From Thunnus maccoyii (Eukaryota > Chordata > Actinopteri > Scombriformes > Scombridae): a stretch of DNA of 64,000 nt. The position numbers and the translations under genes were made by a program. Positions 23,653 through 36,599 of this stretch are shown here, in pieces (position 1 is the first letter of the stretch; every line of letters begins with the position of its first letter). The notes beneath the pieces are model-generated. The model saw nothing but the letters and a program-made list of their open reading frames with translations, did not search any database and was not told the origin of the DNA. The stretch spans positions 21,925,725 to 21,989,724 of the forward strand of contig NC_056553.1 in the NCBI RefSeq assembly GCF_910596095.1, written 5' to 3'.

Positions 23653-26600
23653 GCCCGGACGAGGAAGCGCTGACCTGTCCAGTCTGGCTCCATTGCATTA
23701 GTGCCCCCCTTGGCTTGGCCCTCTAGGACCCTCCCACCACCCCTCATCTTCCCACACCAATTCAATATCTGATACTCATGTTGAAAGGCCCAGCCAAAAT
23801 ACAATTACATTCTTTCATAAGGACGTAAGCAGTGGGGGGGTGGGGGTGGAGGGGCTGCATGCCGATCTCCAACATTTACCCAGGTCATTAGGTGACTATG
23901 CGTCTCCATAGGCATCAGGAAACATTTTATACAAAAGTATGCTTCAATGAACACTTAGATAGCATTTATCGCACTGAACTGTGTAAATTGGCTACTTATG
24001 ATTCATTGTACCATTGCATGTATGTCATGTGTTCATGCCAAGGTAATCCTGACTTGAAACAACTACATATTAATGCATTAACATTCAGACTAATCTAGTT
24101 ACCAAATCTTTATCGAGAATTCTTTGTTGCTTTCCATATTCAACACACTGTCTGCATGAGGACATGTAAAACCTTTCTGTACATGTAAGTGATGGAAAAC
24201 ATTAAATAGCAAAAATGATTGACGCTAGCACCCTGCTAGTGACACTCCTCCAGCTCAGCAGAGAAGCTCCTCTTGACCTCCCTGAAAAAGGCCATTGTGC
24301 AAACTTGACCTTGTGGGTTCTTATTCCTGTAATGACACCCTGTCTTTTGGCTATGGGGTAAACCTGGTGCTGAGCTTAGCCAGAATGATACTTATGAGAC
24401 CATAGTTAGGAGAGACACTTCACATCTTGGAATTTTCCTTCCAAAGAGAGAGAGGAACAGAGGCAGAGGTCAGAAGGTCAGAGCACTCTGCGAGCTCCTA
24501 GCCCCAGCAACTGAGATGAAAGTTAACCTAAATAATCCTGTAAAGTGCTCAGACGGAGCAGAAATTCCCCTGAGGGGGGTCTCTAGTGTGACCTCCACCC
24601 CTTGATGCTCTTGCCCCCCCCCCCCGGCCCTGAAAACCACAGACACTTAAGTTCACATCCATTAGGCAAATTAGCAATTAGAGGACTAGTGAACGTAACC
24701 AGCCAGTGTTTGTAGAGATTGGAGCTGATGAAAGGGGTGGAGGGTGGAGGGTGTGTCACAGCCAAAAGGCTTACTTTGACATTTCAGACTGGATGGCTTG
24801 TCACTGATAGACCGCTGAGTGACTAGTTTTGGCATGCTGTGTTTCATCTGCCCCCTCTCCCAGCCCTTCCTTCAATCCACCCTAGTCTACATGGTTAGAT
24901 AAACACTCTCAGACATATAAAGGAGCAACTTAAGAGACTAATGGACCTAAAAGCCCCAATGAAAAGGAACACCGAGCTAATAAACGTCATGTTTTAATGA
25001 GTCGAACAAACAAAGACCCAAGGACAGTTTAGTTATGTTTACTCACTAGTACTTGAAGGACATGAGGATGCATGGTGCAATATGGAGTCTCTTAAGAAAC
25101 TCCTAATAAAATTTCCTGAAAGGTTCAGTTTGAGGATGAGTGTGTTTTCTTTTTCCAGTAATGTTAGTTTTCCCATCTAGAAATGTCAGTGACATGACTG
25201 TTTAGCTGATTTGTACCCTGTAACTTCCCACGCCGACATCACTGTTATTTAGGCTTTTACATGAGTCATTGCCAAAGATCTTTGAGTGTTAAATATGTGC
25301 CGCTAAGATCACAGAAAACCTTTGCTGGTAAGTTGAACAACACTCTGGGTTTCTTAAGAATTCAAGTTAAAAAAAGGTCTTAAGCTTTTTAAATTTCCTA
25401 TCCTATTACTAGACTGTGCACAACATGAATTGGGCTCGACATCCCCTCCACCCCTCCTCTCTCTCTCTCCTTCCCTCTCTCTCTCTCATCTTTTCATCTT
25501 ACATGAAGCCTGTGCCCTGGTACATCTGGGGCCAGTCCCTTCCCACAAAAGGAGGTTCAAACCCGACATGGCCTTTGACCCCAGCAGCACGTCTGTAGCC
25601 CAAACAACTCACCTCTGTTGCAGCTTGCCTGGTTTTAATTACAAGCTCAAAAAAAAAAGTTCAAGTTTGATGTGGATGGGTGAGTTGAGAGGTACAGAAA
25701 CAGAGAGGGGGGAGAGGGCTTGAAAAGTTGCTGTCGGAACTGGGCGACCTGTCTATTTGATGTCTGCCAGGCAGGCGGGCTCTGTCACTCAGGCTGGGTC
25801 GGGCCTCCTTTCAGAGGCTCTAAACTTCAAAGAGAAACTCATCTCTCTCCTGCAGTGGTCCTCTCTAGGCCGAGACCACCAGGAAGAAAATATAGAGCGA
25901 GGAAAGGGGGAAAGATGGCATCCCAGATTGGAATATGTCAGAATGAATACTCAACTATGCTCAGAAGTGATGATAAAAAAAAAACGAAACATAGAGCGCT
26001 ACTTGAAATAGGGATCACTGTCAATGGACATGCTAGTTCTCTACCTGAAGGCGCCATGGAAAGGGTTGATGTAGCAGTGGTGCTGGGGTCATGGAAGCCT
26101 GGCAAGCTGTCACCATGACAACATCACCTGACAGCACGTGGCCCAATGGGACCCTGATGGGACCAGATCCATCCCGTTCAGGGCCAAGATGCTACAGGCA
26201 GTGTTTCCTACAGTAAGTGCCTGGGCACCAGCGTGTTCACACACACTGTGAATATTATGCCAGCGCCTCTGTGGCAATTCTAATGACTTTCCATTCTGAA
26301 TCTCTGACGTGGAGAGTTTTGGTATTCCAGTCTCCCGCAGCTTCCTTCCCCTTCACAGTGAAGACAGGCTTTGTGCGCCCTGCTGAAGAGGATTTTCCAC
26401 AGGGAAAGGAAAAAGGGGAAAAATAAAAGTGAGGCTCATGCTGTGAAGTATCAGCTCTTGTAAGGAGGTGCTCTTAATATTCTTGTAAAAGGGTTTACAA
26501 GTAAAAATCCCGGTGTGTAAACAAAAACAAACGGTCTATCTTGGAATAGTGCAGGGAGGTTCAGTTATATTTGCTTGATATGTTGCAGGTTGGACCTCTA

Positions 26601-26754
26601 AATTATATCACACTTTATTTTCTTTTGTTTTCTTCTGGATTTTTAAATTTTGTGCACCATTTACGCCAAATGAGTGCATGATGTGCCGATATTCAGTGGA
26701 TGTAAAAGCAACATTCTAGCAACAGCTGTGTCCAATGGTTACAAAATCCTCCTA
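23653..26754. other. Spacer, no gene seen
   Basis: Contains a G-run cluster at 23833-23855, a 12-C run at 24614-24625 and CT-rich tracts at 25448-25490. The 132-codon frame near 25720-26118 has no recognisable content and no flanking splice pair. Confidence 0.5.
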
Positions 26755-27145
26755 CCAACATCTCTAAAGCTCACTAATTAGCACGTCATTTGTTTAATAT
26801 GTACAAAAACCAAAGTGTAAAAACAATAAGTTGCAGGGGTTTATGTGCCAGACTAATTCTTTCTTTCCACAATTTTTTTCATTTTTACACTTTGGGTTTT
26901 GTACAGATTAAACAAATGAGGTATAGCATGTTAATTAGTGAGCATTAAAGGTGCTGGTATGTAGTTGGTTGTTATTGTGATACAGAGCCAGGCTAGCTGT
27001 TTCCCCTGTTTCCAGGCTTTAAGCCAACCGGCTGCTAGCTTTATATTTACCGTACAGGCATCACAGTGGTATCGATCTTCTCGTCTAACTCTAGACAAGA
27101 AGGCAAATAAGCATATTTCCTATAATGTTGAAATATTCCTTTAAA
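26755..27145 (+). repeat. Dispersed repeat family B, longer copy with foldback
   Basis: The 5' part is an inverted repeat. Left arm 26759-26828 carries AAAGCTCACTAATTAGCACG, TCATTTGTTTAAT and GTACAAAAACCAAAGTGTAA. The right arm at about 26880-26950 is its near reverse complement. The 3' part matches the copy at 4725-4915. Confidence 0.7.
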
Positions 27146-28679
27146 AAACAACATTGTCACACAGAAGACTACTTATCACCATTACATATTTTGCAAAAAA
27201 AAAAAGTATTTTGTTGTGTTGGAAAGATAGGACTGCTCCAACTTTTGATTTATTTCTTGATCAAATATTATTATTATTTTTATTTATTATTATTTTCTTC
27301 CCCTGGAAAAATGATGTATAATAACAATAATATATATATATATCATTGTATATAACTGCAGCACTGTTTTTGCTTTTTGCTGGTGTTTGTTTTTGGCCTG
27401 GGCTTGGGGGGAAAGATAAAATGTGTGGGCTGCATTGCTTGTAGTATCTACAGTTTTGATGAAATATAAAATAATAAAAAAAATATATACTGCAAACAAA
27501 TAGTGAGTTTGTAATACAGTTTAAGCTTGTTGTGCTTCCATTTCAATTGTTGGCAGTTAGTGTGGTAATATATAAGGCCATGTCAGGGAGTGCGAGGCTG
27601 TGGCTATTTCCTTGAAGCAGTACGTACCAGTGTAGACCTGGTACATGCCAAACTAGGAAAAGTCTCAGTAGAGAAGATTTGTCTGTTCATTTTTGGCCAG
27701 CAGAGTGCTTTCCATTTCTCTCTACAGCACAATCCTCTCAGAGATAACTTAGAAAGGACATCCTTTGAGTACTGAACCAAAGCGCTTGAAATCACAACAA
27801 GGCAGTGATGTCCTCTCTTCCGAGACGGAAACTCGGCACCCGCCAACCGGGCACAGCTACACCCCTCTTTTACAACAAACTGCACACACAATGGGCACTT
27901 TCTTTAGATGAAAGGCCAGGCGGGGCTGGGTGGCGGTGTAGGGGGTGGGGGGTTAAGGGTTGGGGTTGGGGGTGAGAACAGGACAAGGGGATGACAGTGC
28001 TACTCTGAGTGTGTGTCATTTTTTGGAGTCAAGCAGGAGGGCACCGCTGAGGGACAGAGCAAAGGCCTGTGTGAGCGACACTTTGAATGCAGATTATGTT
28101 ACACTGTACACGGCTCCCCCGGAGTTCAGAGGGAGCGGGTCATTTATTTTGTGGATATTATGAATGTCGGGTTTGTTTTCGGGTCGAGCAGAACACGGAT
28201 GTTTTCGCTTATTTCTCCACGCAGGGGCCGAGAGGTGGGCTTTTATTTTGGTCATACGGAAACCATGGGATTAATCACTCTGTAATGTAAAGCCTCCTGC
28301 AGTAGAAGTATTTACAAAGCGTTTATAAGAAAAGTTGCAATGTCAAAAACTGGTCAGGTCCCTTGCAAGTAATGACCATAACTTAAATCCAGGATAAACT
28401 AGTATATGTACACAGTTCAAGCTTGATGTACACAATCTGGAAATTATAGACGGGTTAAAAGCTTTTTTCCACTAGCTAAAGGACCCAGAGGTCAGCAATA
28501 ATAACCCAGAGCAGACTTTGCCTGATGAGGGAAGAAGATAAAGCCTCACATGGCAAAAGGGAGGCCTGGGCCAACACAACACCAACATTATTGGCCCCTT
28601 TTTCCCTCTCTCACTCTCTCTCCGCCAAACAATGTCTGTATTCAGGTTTTTTTTTTTTTTTTAAAAGCAATATCGGTCA
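27146..28679. other. Spacer with a G-run cluster, no gene seen
   Basis: A TA microsatellite lies at 27328-27343 and the G-rich tract at 27922-27973 is listed separately. Otherwise unique sequence with no supported coding exon. Confidence 0.5.
27922..27973 (+). other. Potential G-quadruplex tract
   Basis: Seven runs of three or more G occur within about 52 bases. The last five are separated by loops of 1-4 bases (for example GGGTTGGGGTTGGGGG). This satisfies the usual G3+N1-7 pattern for intramolecular quadruplex. Folding is inferred, not shown. Confidence 0.6.
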
Positions 28680-29040
28680 CATATGAGTGAGGCAAACGCT
28701 GAGAGACATTCCATGCAGAGAAGGCATTTTTCCACAAGAGGCATCGCGGGAAATCAAAAGCCTGGATTTATCGGGGAGATATGGTCGCATTCCACAACGT
28801 CTGTGTGTGTTGTTTTAAAGTGCAGGCAGTGAGGGAGGCTGAGAGGCAGCGTGTTGGCTTTGCGCTGATGGTGCATATTAAATATTTTTAGAGTGACTAC
28901 TTAGATTTAGAGGGCGAAAGGAGGGGTTTGATCACTTTAGTGCAGCGGCTATTTTAATAAACTGAGCAAACATGACTCGGACAAACCGGCCTTTGTGTGG
29001 GAACGCGGCGGTTGTGAAAAATGTTTAATAATAACTCCTA
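28680..29040. promoter_or_regulatory. Candidate conserved noncoding block
   Basis: Complex sequence with GGTGCATATTAAATATTTTT, GGCTATTTTAATAAACTGAG and GTTTAATAATAAC motifs. There is no coding frame. Proposed from texture only. Confidence 0.28.
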
Positions 29041-29194
29041 CGACAGACTGAGAAAAGAAGTGTGTGAGCATTTTGGGTGTGTGTGCATGCTCGTGTGGGA
29101 AAGTTATGTCCCCAAAACACTCACTGTGTTTTTTACCCTAATCCTTGACATTTGCCTACACTGCGATTTTTTTTTTTTTTTTTTGCCTTCTTTA

Positions 29195-29600
29195 GTATTA
29201 TAATCCTATTTTCCACCTCAGTGTGACTTCCTCCCTGAACAGTATTCTTAATTAAACTGGCCCTGACTCTGGGGAATTAGCACATATCACTTTTAATACG
29301 CTGCTCTCTGAGTGCCAGCGAAACTAATGGCTGCCATTAACCACATCACGACGCCTCCTCAACATGTCCTGTCCCGCTCCAAAGAGACAGACTCGGAGAG
29401 ATTGTCATCTACCTTTTCTCTACATGTTAATAACTTGACCTTTGTGTGCAGAAACTGCCTATTAACTCCCACCCTGGAAGACTGTTTCTGGTGTTTAATC
29501 ACAGGTAGGAATTTGAGAATACATGATGGATGCCTTACCACTAATAGAACACTGCGAGTTCAACAACCCCCAGGAGCTAGAGGCATGAGAGAATAGCTTG
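29195..29600. promoter_or_regulatory. Candidate conserved noncoding block
   Basis: Contains TTCTTAATTAAACTGGCC, GGGGAATTAGCAC, CACTTTTAATACGC and CTGCCATTAACC, several homeodomain-type cores in about 130 bp. Frames across it are featureless. Confidence 0.3.
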
Positions 29601-32325
29601 TGTAGAGATTTGTATTTTTCTTACCTCGATATTTTAGTATCAATTCACTTTCAGTTAAACGCAACCCATCAAAAGTAGAGTTTATACCCTAAAAGCATCC
29701 GTTTGAAGAGTTAAATTGTCCAAATGTTCAGTGTAACTTCTTTTGTCTGTGACCCTGACTTTCCCTCAGGGGCCTCTCTCCCATCTCCTCCTGACACCTA
29801 GAGAAAGGCCTTATTAAAAGGACTGGGAGGGCTGGGAGAGGAATGGAAGAGACCCCCACCAGCTTGCTTGGGAAGGCGATTTTTCCCTTTGAGACAAGCC
29901 CAGCTGACTCCATCACTCAGGAGCATGACTTTCAGAGGGAGGTGTTTGGGTGTGTATGTGTGTGTGTGTGTGTGTGAGGTGGATAAAGAGGGAGATGGAG
30001 TGTCAGTTGTATAAGCCCATATTGAAATGGGGACCTCCCTCTGGAGGCAGTGGACAGACATGCTCAGCAGGACTGAGGCCCCCGAAGTCTCACAGCAGAC
30101 TGGAGGTGGTGGAGGAGGGAGGGGAGGGGTGCATGGGTCAAAGATCATCGGGACCTCCAATTTTAAGGGGGTGTAACAGCATGGTAAAGAGTGTTGCATT
30201 AGTGGGAATATCATAGTATTTACACAGTATTAAGGAATTATTCTGTTTCCATAGTGATTAGTGCCAACACATTTTATATTTGAATTACCTGCAAATGTTG
30301 TGCCCTTAAAACAGGGAAAATAGTCTTGAGTCTTAATTGTGTACAGTTTAACCAAATTCACACATTTTCTCAGTGTGGATGTACTCAGTCTCAGGACCAC
30401 AGTTTCCACAACTAAGTTATTCTCTGTTTTTTTTTCTAAATAATGTAAATTATATTTTAAACCAACATAGACTGTAACTTAAATGAAATACATTTACCTT
30501 TTTAACTTTCATATTTTACCTAACACATGAACTGACCTTTAACCAGAATAAAATAATGTTTTCAAACACCTTACAGACAAGCTTAAATGCAGAAAATAGC
30601 GGAACAACAGTTGGGCGCTATATCGAGACAATAGCAGTCGCTAGCTTACACGGTGACGGAGTTAGCGACTATGATTTGGTTAGGTTTAGGTACAAAAACT
30701 ACTTGGTTAAGATTAGGAAAAGATCATATTTGTTTGTTCTCTTTTCCTCAATCTACCTTAATTTAAATATGTTGCATATAGTGTTTTCATTTTATGTGGA
30801 CATTACGATTAATATCTGGTGCCTGGAGTCTCTATATATTTTATTAATTTACCCCCTGTGTTGACTTAACATGAACAAGGCTGACAAAAGTATGCTAACA
30901 CTCTTCTCTGTCAGCCAACTTCCACTCAGAACACTGGGACTACCACATCCTGCAAATCTTTACAGCTTTGTGGATACATTTCTCTTTGTATTTCCATGAT
31001 AACCTGTAGAAATATAAGCCAAGTCATTAGCTGACAACAGTGTCCACTATATTAAACCTTTGTTATTTGCAGTTTACTCTGCTGTATGGTGCATGCACTG
31101 TTTTTCCATTTGATGTGTGATTTTATAAGCAGTATATTAAGAGTTGATTAACAGTATAATGTAATTTCAAACAGATATAAGAACATTTTTAAGTGTTTAT
31201 TAATGTACAGTATTTGTCAGCAATTATAATTTCTCCTATGAAGACATATTTACACTGATGTCTGCAATCTGATTGGTCTGTCTCTCTGTCTGCTCTGGTA
31301 AAATAGTTTCCCAAACTCAAAGCCAACATATGAAATGCAAAAGTTAAAAAAAAAGGTAAAAAAAGAAAGAAAAACTTTGTGATGTAGATCCCATGTAGTC
31401 AGTATATGAACACTCTACATATAATATCCCCCTTCTATTTCTTATTGAATTTCTGGCATGTGAAAAACTTAGTGTGCAGTGTAATACAACTCCACTCTTT
31501 TGGTTTAATATTGTCAGAACAGGTCTAGAATATCTGCGCAATGCATGGCAGCTGAGAACTGAGGGTGGCCCATGTATCAGCGAGCAGTCACACATGTGAT
31601 TCTCCTCAAGAAGCATAAAATCAACCCTGATCTGCACATACAGGTTCGAACACACACACAGGCACAGACGCACACTGTGTTTCTCACCGTAACCAAACAG
31701 CAGTCTCAGTGTTTCAACCTGCATAAATCTTGACTTTTCAACTGTTTTATGTGCAAACAGGTCAACCAATTACTGGAGCATGAATTTATCAGCTGTCAGT
31801 ACACAGCAACTGGAGGGTGCCAGGCCAGGGAACTTCCAGGATGTTTTATCTCTTGTCAACAAGCAAACCAACCTGAGAGGCATGCAGCTAGAGATTGGGG
31901 ATTGGATAGATAGATCATAACCAGTTCTGTGCTGACTTGTTGCTATGAAGTGCAATAGTGCAATACTTCTTGTAGACTAGAGGATATTTCTCAGGAAAGA
32001 TTTTTCTGACAAGGGTTGGAAAAAAAAATTTAAAAAAAGACAAATTGGCTGTAGGTTGAATCCCTATTGTGTTAAATCAGTCAAATGATAAAAGTATTTT
32101 CATATTCCAACAGATGTGACAGACTGTCATGGAGTCCTGCCTCGGGTCAGGAAAAGCACAAATAGCTTGCAACATTTCCAGATCTGTGTCTGTTCACATC
32201 AGCTGGTTTCTATCAATTGACTTTATATGTAGTCACGCTTCTTTTAACATTTATTTCAAATTCAGTCTCAACAAACCTTCAAACTTTGTGTTTCTGCTCT
32301 ATCTTATGCTTTTCTGCCTGTCTGG
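29601..32325. other. Spacer with repeat fragments, no gene seen
   Basis: Includes a (TG)n microsatellite at 29957-29976 and a short family A fragment at 30677-30730 (TTGGTTAGGTTTAGGTACAA). The 141-codon minus-strand frame near 31344-31769 has no recognisable content. Confidence 0.5.
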
Positions 32326-32945
32326 GGGAAGAAAATTGCTCTTTCATTCTGGACGGAGGGCTGAAACGAGGAGAAAAAAATGTGTTTATAAACTGAAGTG
32401 GCTTGGTGTGGATATACTCTTAGACTACATCTACACTATGCCACCAAATTTTTAAGACTGTTTTTGTGTGAAAATAATATTTGTTCTCATATTTTTCTGT
32501 CTCTGTTGTCAGACAACAAAACAATTATGAAACAGGGATTTAATCTCAAACAATAAACCTGTTAACCTGCATTCATTCAGCAGCTGCTGTACTGCACTGA
32601 TAAAATCATTATGTTGAAATAATGAATATGGTCTGACAAACATCAACATAAATCCAGCTCTGCTGTGTATTCACCTTCACTGACATTTAAAATGAACAAT
32701 CACAGAAGAAGTTAGAGGCCACTTAAGATTGTCCTTTACTGCCACATAGCCCTGAACCTCACCGAGCAGCTTACCATCATCATTTTGCAAAAGCTCAGTT
32801 TTCCCTGAACACACTGAAACACCAAGCCAGTGCTTTAAGGGAGAAAAATGTTGTTTAGTCTGGACAGAGGGCTGAAATGGAGAGAAGAGATGTGTTTACA
32901 AGTTTAACCTGCTTTGAGTGGACTTACTCTTGGTCTCATGAGTCA
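32326..32945 (+). repeat. Direct duplication, two copies about 520 bp apart
   Basis: Copies at 32326-32425 and 32848-32945 share the order TCTGGACRGAGGGCTGAAAY, GAGAAGARATGTGTTTA-like and GTGGAYWTACTCTTRG. This indicates a local duplication or two insertions of one short repeat. Confidence 0.6.
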
Positions 32946-35404
32946 AAGTATGAATGGGCATTAAACTGCTGGGAAGGGATTCACACCTTGACCCTTGTGA
33001 CTCTAAAGACTGTCACATGACAGCCAGGTGGACCAACGACCCTCATGTGACCTCAATAACTCTCAAGCTGCAGACCTGAAAAACGACCGTACAGAGGTTC
33101 AATACCTGGGATTCCACACAGTTAGTCAAAACTGAAGAAACTTTGTGGATGAGGTCTTCAAGAATCTAAATTAAGTCCAGTTGCCCTTGACTTAGCCCTT
33201 CTAGATGTCCAGTGTATGCTCAGGTAGGCATTTCCCATGGCTTTTACTGTAATAGGCTTTCTTTGTCTGATCGGACTCTGAAAGTCAAAACTGAGTCACT
33301 GTGTTCTAGTTGTGTGTGCACATGCATGTGTGTTTTTTTAAAGTAACAAACCCACCACTCTACTAAACCCAACACTATTTTGCCCTATCCTATACTTATC
33401 CACCCTTTACAGGGTGGGATGTTCTTGTGCAATAGCTTCACCTCAACACTTTAAATATCCTTGCCTCCACCTTGCTGAATCAGCACCATTGTAACTTATG
33501 CTCTCAGTGATGTTTCCATGATGTCTTACAAACAAAGATACTTTATCTTCAAATAGCAACCCACTCTTTGGGTTTAAACATGTTTCCCAAGAGCCACTGA
33601 AACTTGTTTCCTCCTCAGTGTTAATTAAATCCATTACCGGGCCAAACATCCTCCTCAAATCACACACAGTCAGAGCTCTGGTGCCCCTTGGTTGAAAGAA
33701 AACAGGAAGCAAGGGGACTTGAGGATGGGATGGGATGGTTCCCTTGTCTCTGGACATTGTTTTGGTTGGACTCCTGTTCAGTCTTGCCTTTTATATCCTA
33801 GCTACATTTACTCTACTCAACACACCAGCAGAAGACCTGATTCCACAGAAGATCACCGGAACTGAGCAGTCCAAAAATACACACACCACAATGGCCTGGC
33901 CTGCGGGATGTGAGTGAGTCAGTTGAGTTCCTGACTGCCATGTTTTTAGTACCTTCCCCCTGCTCTCTGTTTCCTCACAAGGGGCAGCTTGACTTGTTTC
34001 TGTGTATCCCCTCATGAATCTGGTCTCCTGCCCCTCTGTCTCTCTGCTTCCTCTGTGAGAAGCATGAACCAGCCTTTATGAAAGAGGCTTCTGCTGTGTT
34101 ATTGGAATTGACAGTGGTTGAATAATGTTATACACAAGGCAGCGGTTTCCGATTCTAGCCATGCAGATCAAACACAACATTAATTCTGTGTTTTCCCCTA
34201 CTCCTGGGCCTTCTTGGCTGATTTTTATCAACACCTCAATGAGGACCGCTGTGTCTGTCTCTGACCCGACCTCTATGCTCCGTGGAACTGCAAGGCTTGG
34301 CTGTGAGTGAGTTGTATGTGTGTACGATATACACTGTGTTGGCTCCGGTGCCCAGGATGTGTTCAACAGGCATACCAACAACAAAAACAAACCCCCTGAG
34401 GTAGTCTGGGCTGGATAACACATGTAGCAGTGGTGGTCTGTGCTTTATAGAAAACACTGCAACAAATGTGCATCTTTAATCACTTATTCCGTCATAAAAT
34501 CATAAAAATGTGTGAAATAATTAAGGTTAGTGTCTAATAATGTTTTTTTCCATTGTGTCGAAAACCATAAAATATAACAAAAAGGAAAACTACTCTATTA
34601 TAACTTCGGGTTTTATTTTCAAAGCTTTGGCCATTCTATTGTTTATGATAACACTGTGATCACTAAAGCTGAGGTCAGCTGTGGCAGAGGGTCATACATA
34701 TAGACAAACCAACAGTTTAGCCAGATTATCTAAACCATGACTGCACCAGTATATCACTCATAATCCTTTGTGTCACAGGAAAATTGTGTGTACAGTACAG
34801 TACTATAATAAGTGCGGTCGGTCAAAGTTTAACCAGGAAGTTGGTGTGCAAACTGTGATGTTTATTACAGAGAGATGAATACTAATTTTACCGTTTGGCT
34901 TCATCTTCACTTTCAGCCTCTTATACAAACTGTCTGATTGTCTGACCTACAATATTTTTATCAACATTACCATGTTCCCAGAACTCAGCAACTGCTTCGG
35001 TCAGTACGAGGTTATCAAGATTCCTGCAGTGGGAACAAAGCTCATAACTAGTAAAATTGATGGCCAGAGCTAAAAAAGTAAAAAGCAAGATGAAATAAAC
35101 CATAGTTTTCCTATAAGCATTAATAGGCGATTAGCATCACCCAAAGTTGGTCTTATTGGCCTTATGATTCATATCTATGGAAATAATCTCAACCATTCAA
35201 ATACTCATTATTTAAGTCCATTGTAAGTTAAAAGTTCGTAAACCATGGCTGATTGCTAATTACCTTATTCAGACAAAAGATTTCACTCAAAGAAACATCT
35301 TCTGAGTGACATCATATTTTTGTCATTGATTGTATCCATTGTGTTGTGTACCTGTCCTTTAAACAAGCCTGGGATGGTACATACTAAAAAACTGCCAGTT
35401 TTCT
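32946..35404. other. Spacer, no gene seen
   Basis: Frames up to 115 codons have no recognisable domain content. No repeat was paired here. Confidence 0.5.
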
Positions 35405-35745
35405 TTTTTCACCACTGCATAGATTGCCATGAAATTTGGTTCAGACATTTATGTTCCACTCAAGATAAATTGTAAAAGCTTTGGTGAGCCCTGATTTTCC
35501 ATTTAGCACTATTATCAAAATTTTAATCTGTCCAATATTTTGATTTATGGCCTATTTGCAAAGCTAATGATATTCCCATCAGCCTGAGAAGTACTTTGTG
35601 TTGGGTGCTTAATATGTTAGCATGATGACTAAACTAAAATGGTGAACACTGTAAACATTATACTGTACCTGCTAAACACCAGCATGCTAGCAATGTCACT
35701 GTGAGCATGTTGCCATGCAGCTAATGTCTTTCTGTGTGTTCAGAC
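35405..35745 (+). repeat. Dispersed repeat family D, copy 2
   Basis: Contains GATTGCCATGAAATTTGGTT, TAAATTGTAAAAGCTTTGGT, TGATATTCCCATCAGCCTGA, GTGTTGGGTGCTTAATATGT, AAACTAAAATGGTGAACACT and ACCTGCTAAACACCAGCATG. These parallel the blocks of the copy at 8704-9062. Confidence 0.75.
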
Positions 35746-36243
35746 AGAATTTTAGAGGCGTTGTGATTACTTAAAAAGTCAATGGAAAGATGCAAGTAGA
35801 CACAAAAAGACAAGGGGTAAAGAGAGAGACTGTAGGGAAGTAACAAAAACAGAGTTTCTGGTGAGTTTTGAGTTCAGTTAGAAGCTGAAGTGAACACGAA
35901 CACACAAGCTTGGTCAATACACCCGTTGCTAGCTAACTTATGGCTAACTTACACTTTGCTGTTTGTGACGAATGAACACAAATGGTCCGACAGTCAAACT
36001 CATGCAAATATAATGCAAAAACTTGCTTCGCGTTCTGTCTGGCCATACACTAAGTGTTTTTACTTTCAAGATGAGAAAAAAATAAAATAATATGCTTGTG
36101 GGACAATATCAAATGCAAAGATGTGTAGTCCTGGCCACCCTGTTAGCCAAATGGTTAGGAACAACACATTCTCATAAAAAAACAACCAACAACAACTTTC
36201 CACAGCCATTACAAATCACTGTTATGACAACACTGTGGTTAAG

Positions 36244-36480
36244 GTCTGGTTATGTTTAGGCACAAAAACCACTTGGTTAAGGTTAGGGAAAGGTTTGGGT
36301 GTGGGTTAAAATGGTCACTTGGTTTATACCCCCTTAAAGTTACACAACCTTTGTCGTCATGGCAAAAGTAAACACCATGACGCTATGGTTTTTTAAAAAA
36401 TGACCCGTCTCATGGTTGGAAACAGGAAGCGAAACAGTCGTCTCCTGCAGCAAAGTCCACTATCTATCTATCCCACGCCC
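36244..36480 (+). repeat. Dispersed repeat family A, copy 2
   Basis: Carries TATGTTTAGGCACAAAAACC, ACTTGGTTAAGGTTAGGGAA, GTGGGTTAAAATGGTCACTT, CATGGTTGGAAACAGGAAGC and CTCCTGCAGCAAAGTCCA, the same order as at 454-600 but with an internal segment of about 100 bp that copy 1 lacks. Confidence 0.7.
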
Positions 36481-36599
36481 TAACAAGACAAAATCATTTT
36501 ATCAAGTCACCTTATCAAGTTACCTTATATTGACGTCATCTGAACTGCGTCACTTCCCCGGGTCATAATTACTGTGGCCACTAGATCTTGTAAACGTAA

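Noticed and set aside
25720-26118. 132-codon plus-strand frame
   Set aside because: It passes an A-run and has no recognisable residues or splice context. Chance length is plausible.
31344-31769. 141-codon minus-strand frame ending in a Phe run
   Set aside because: The end is a translated poly-A/T tract and the rest has no recognisable pattern.
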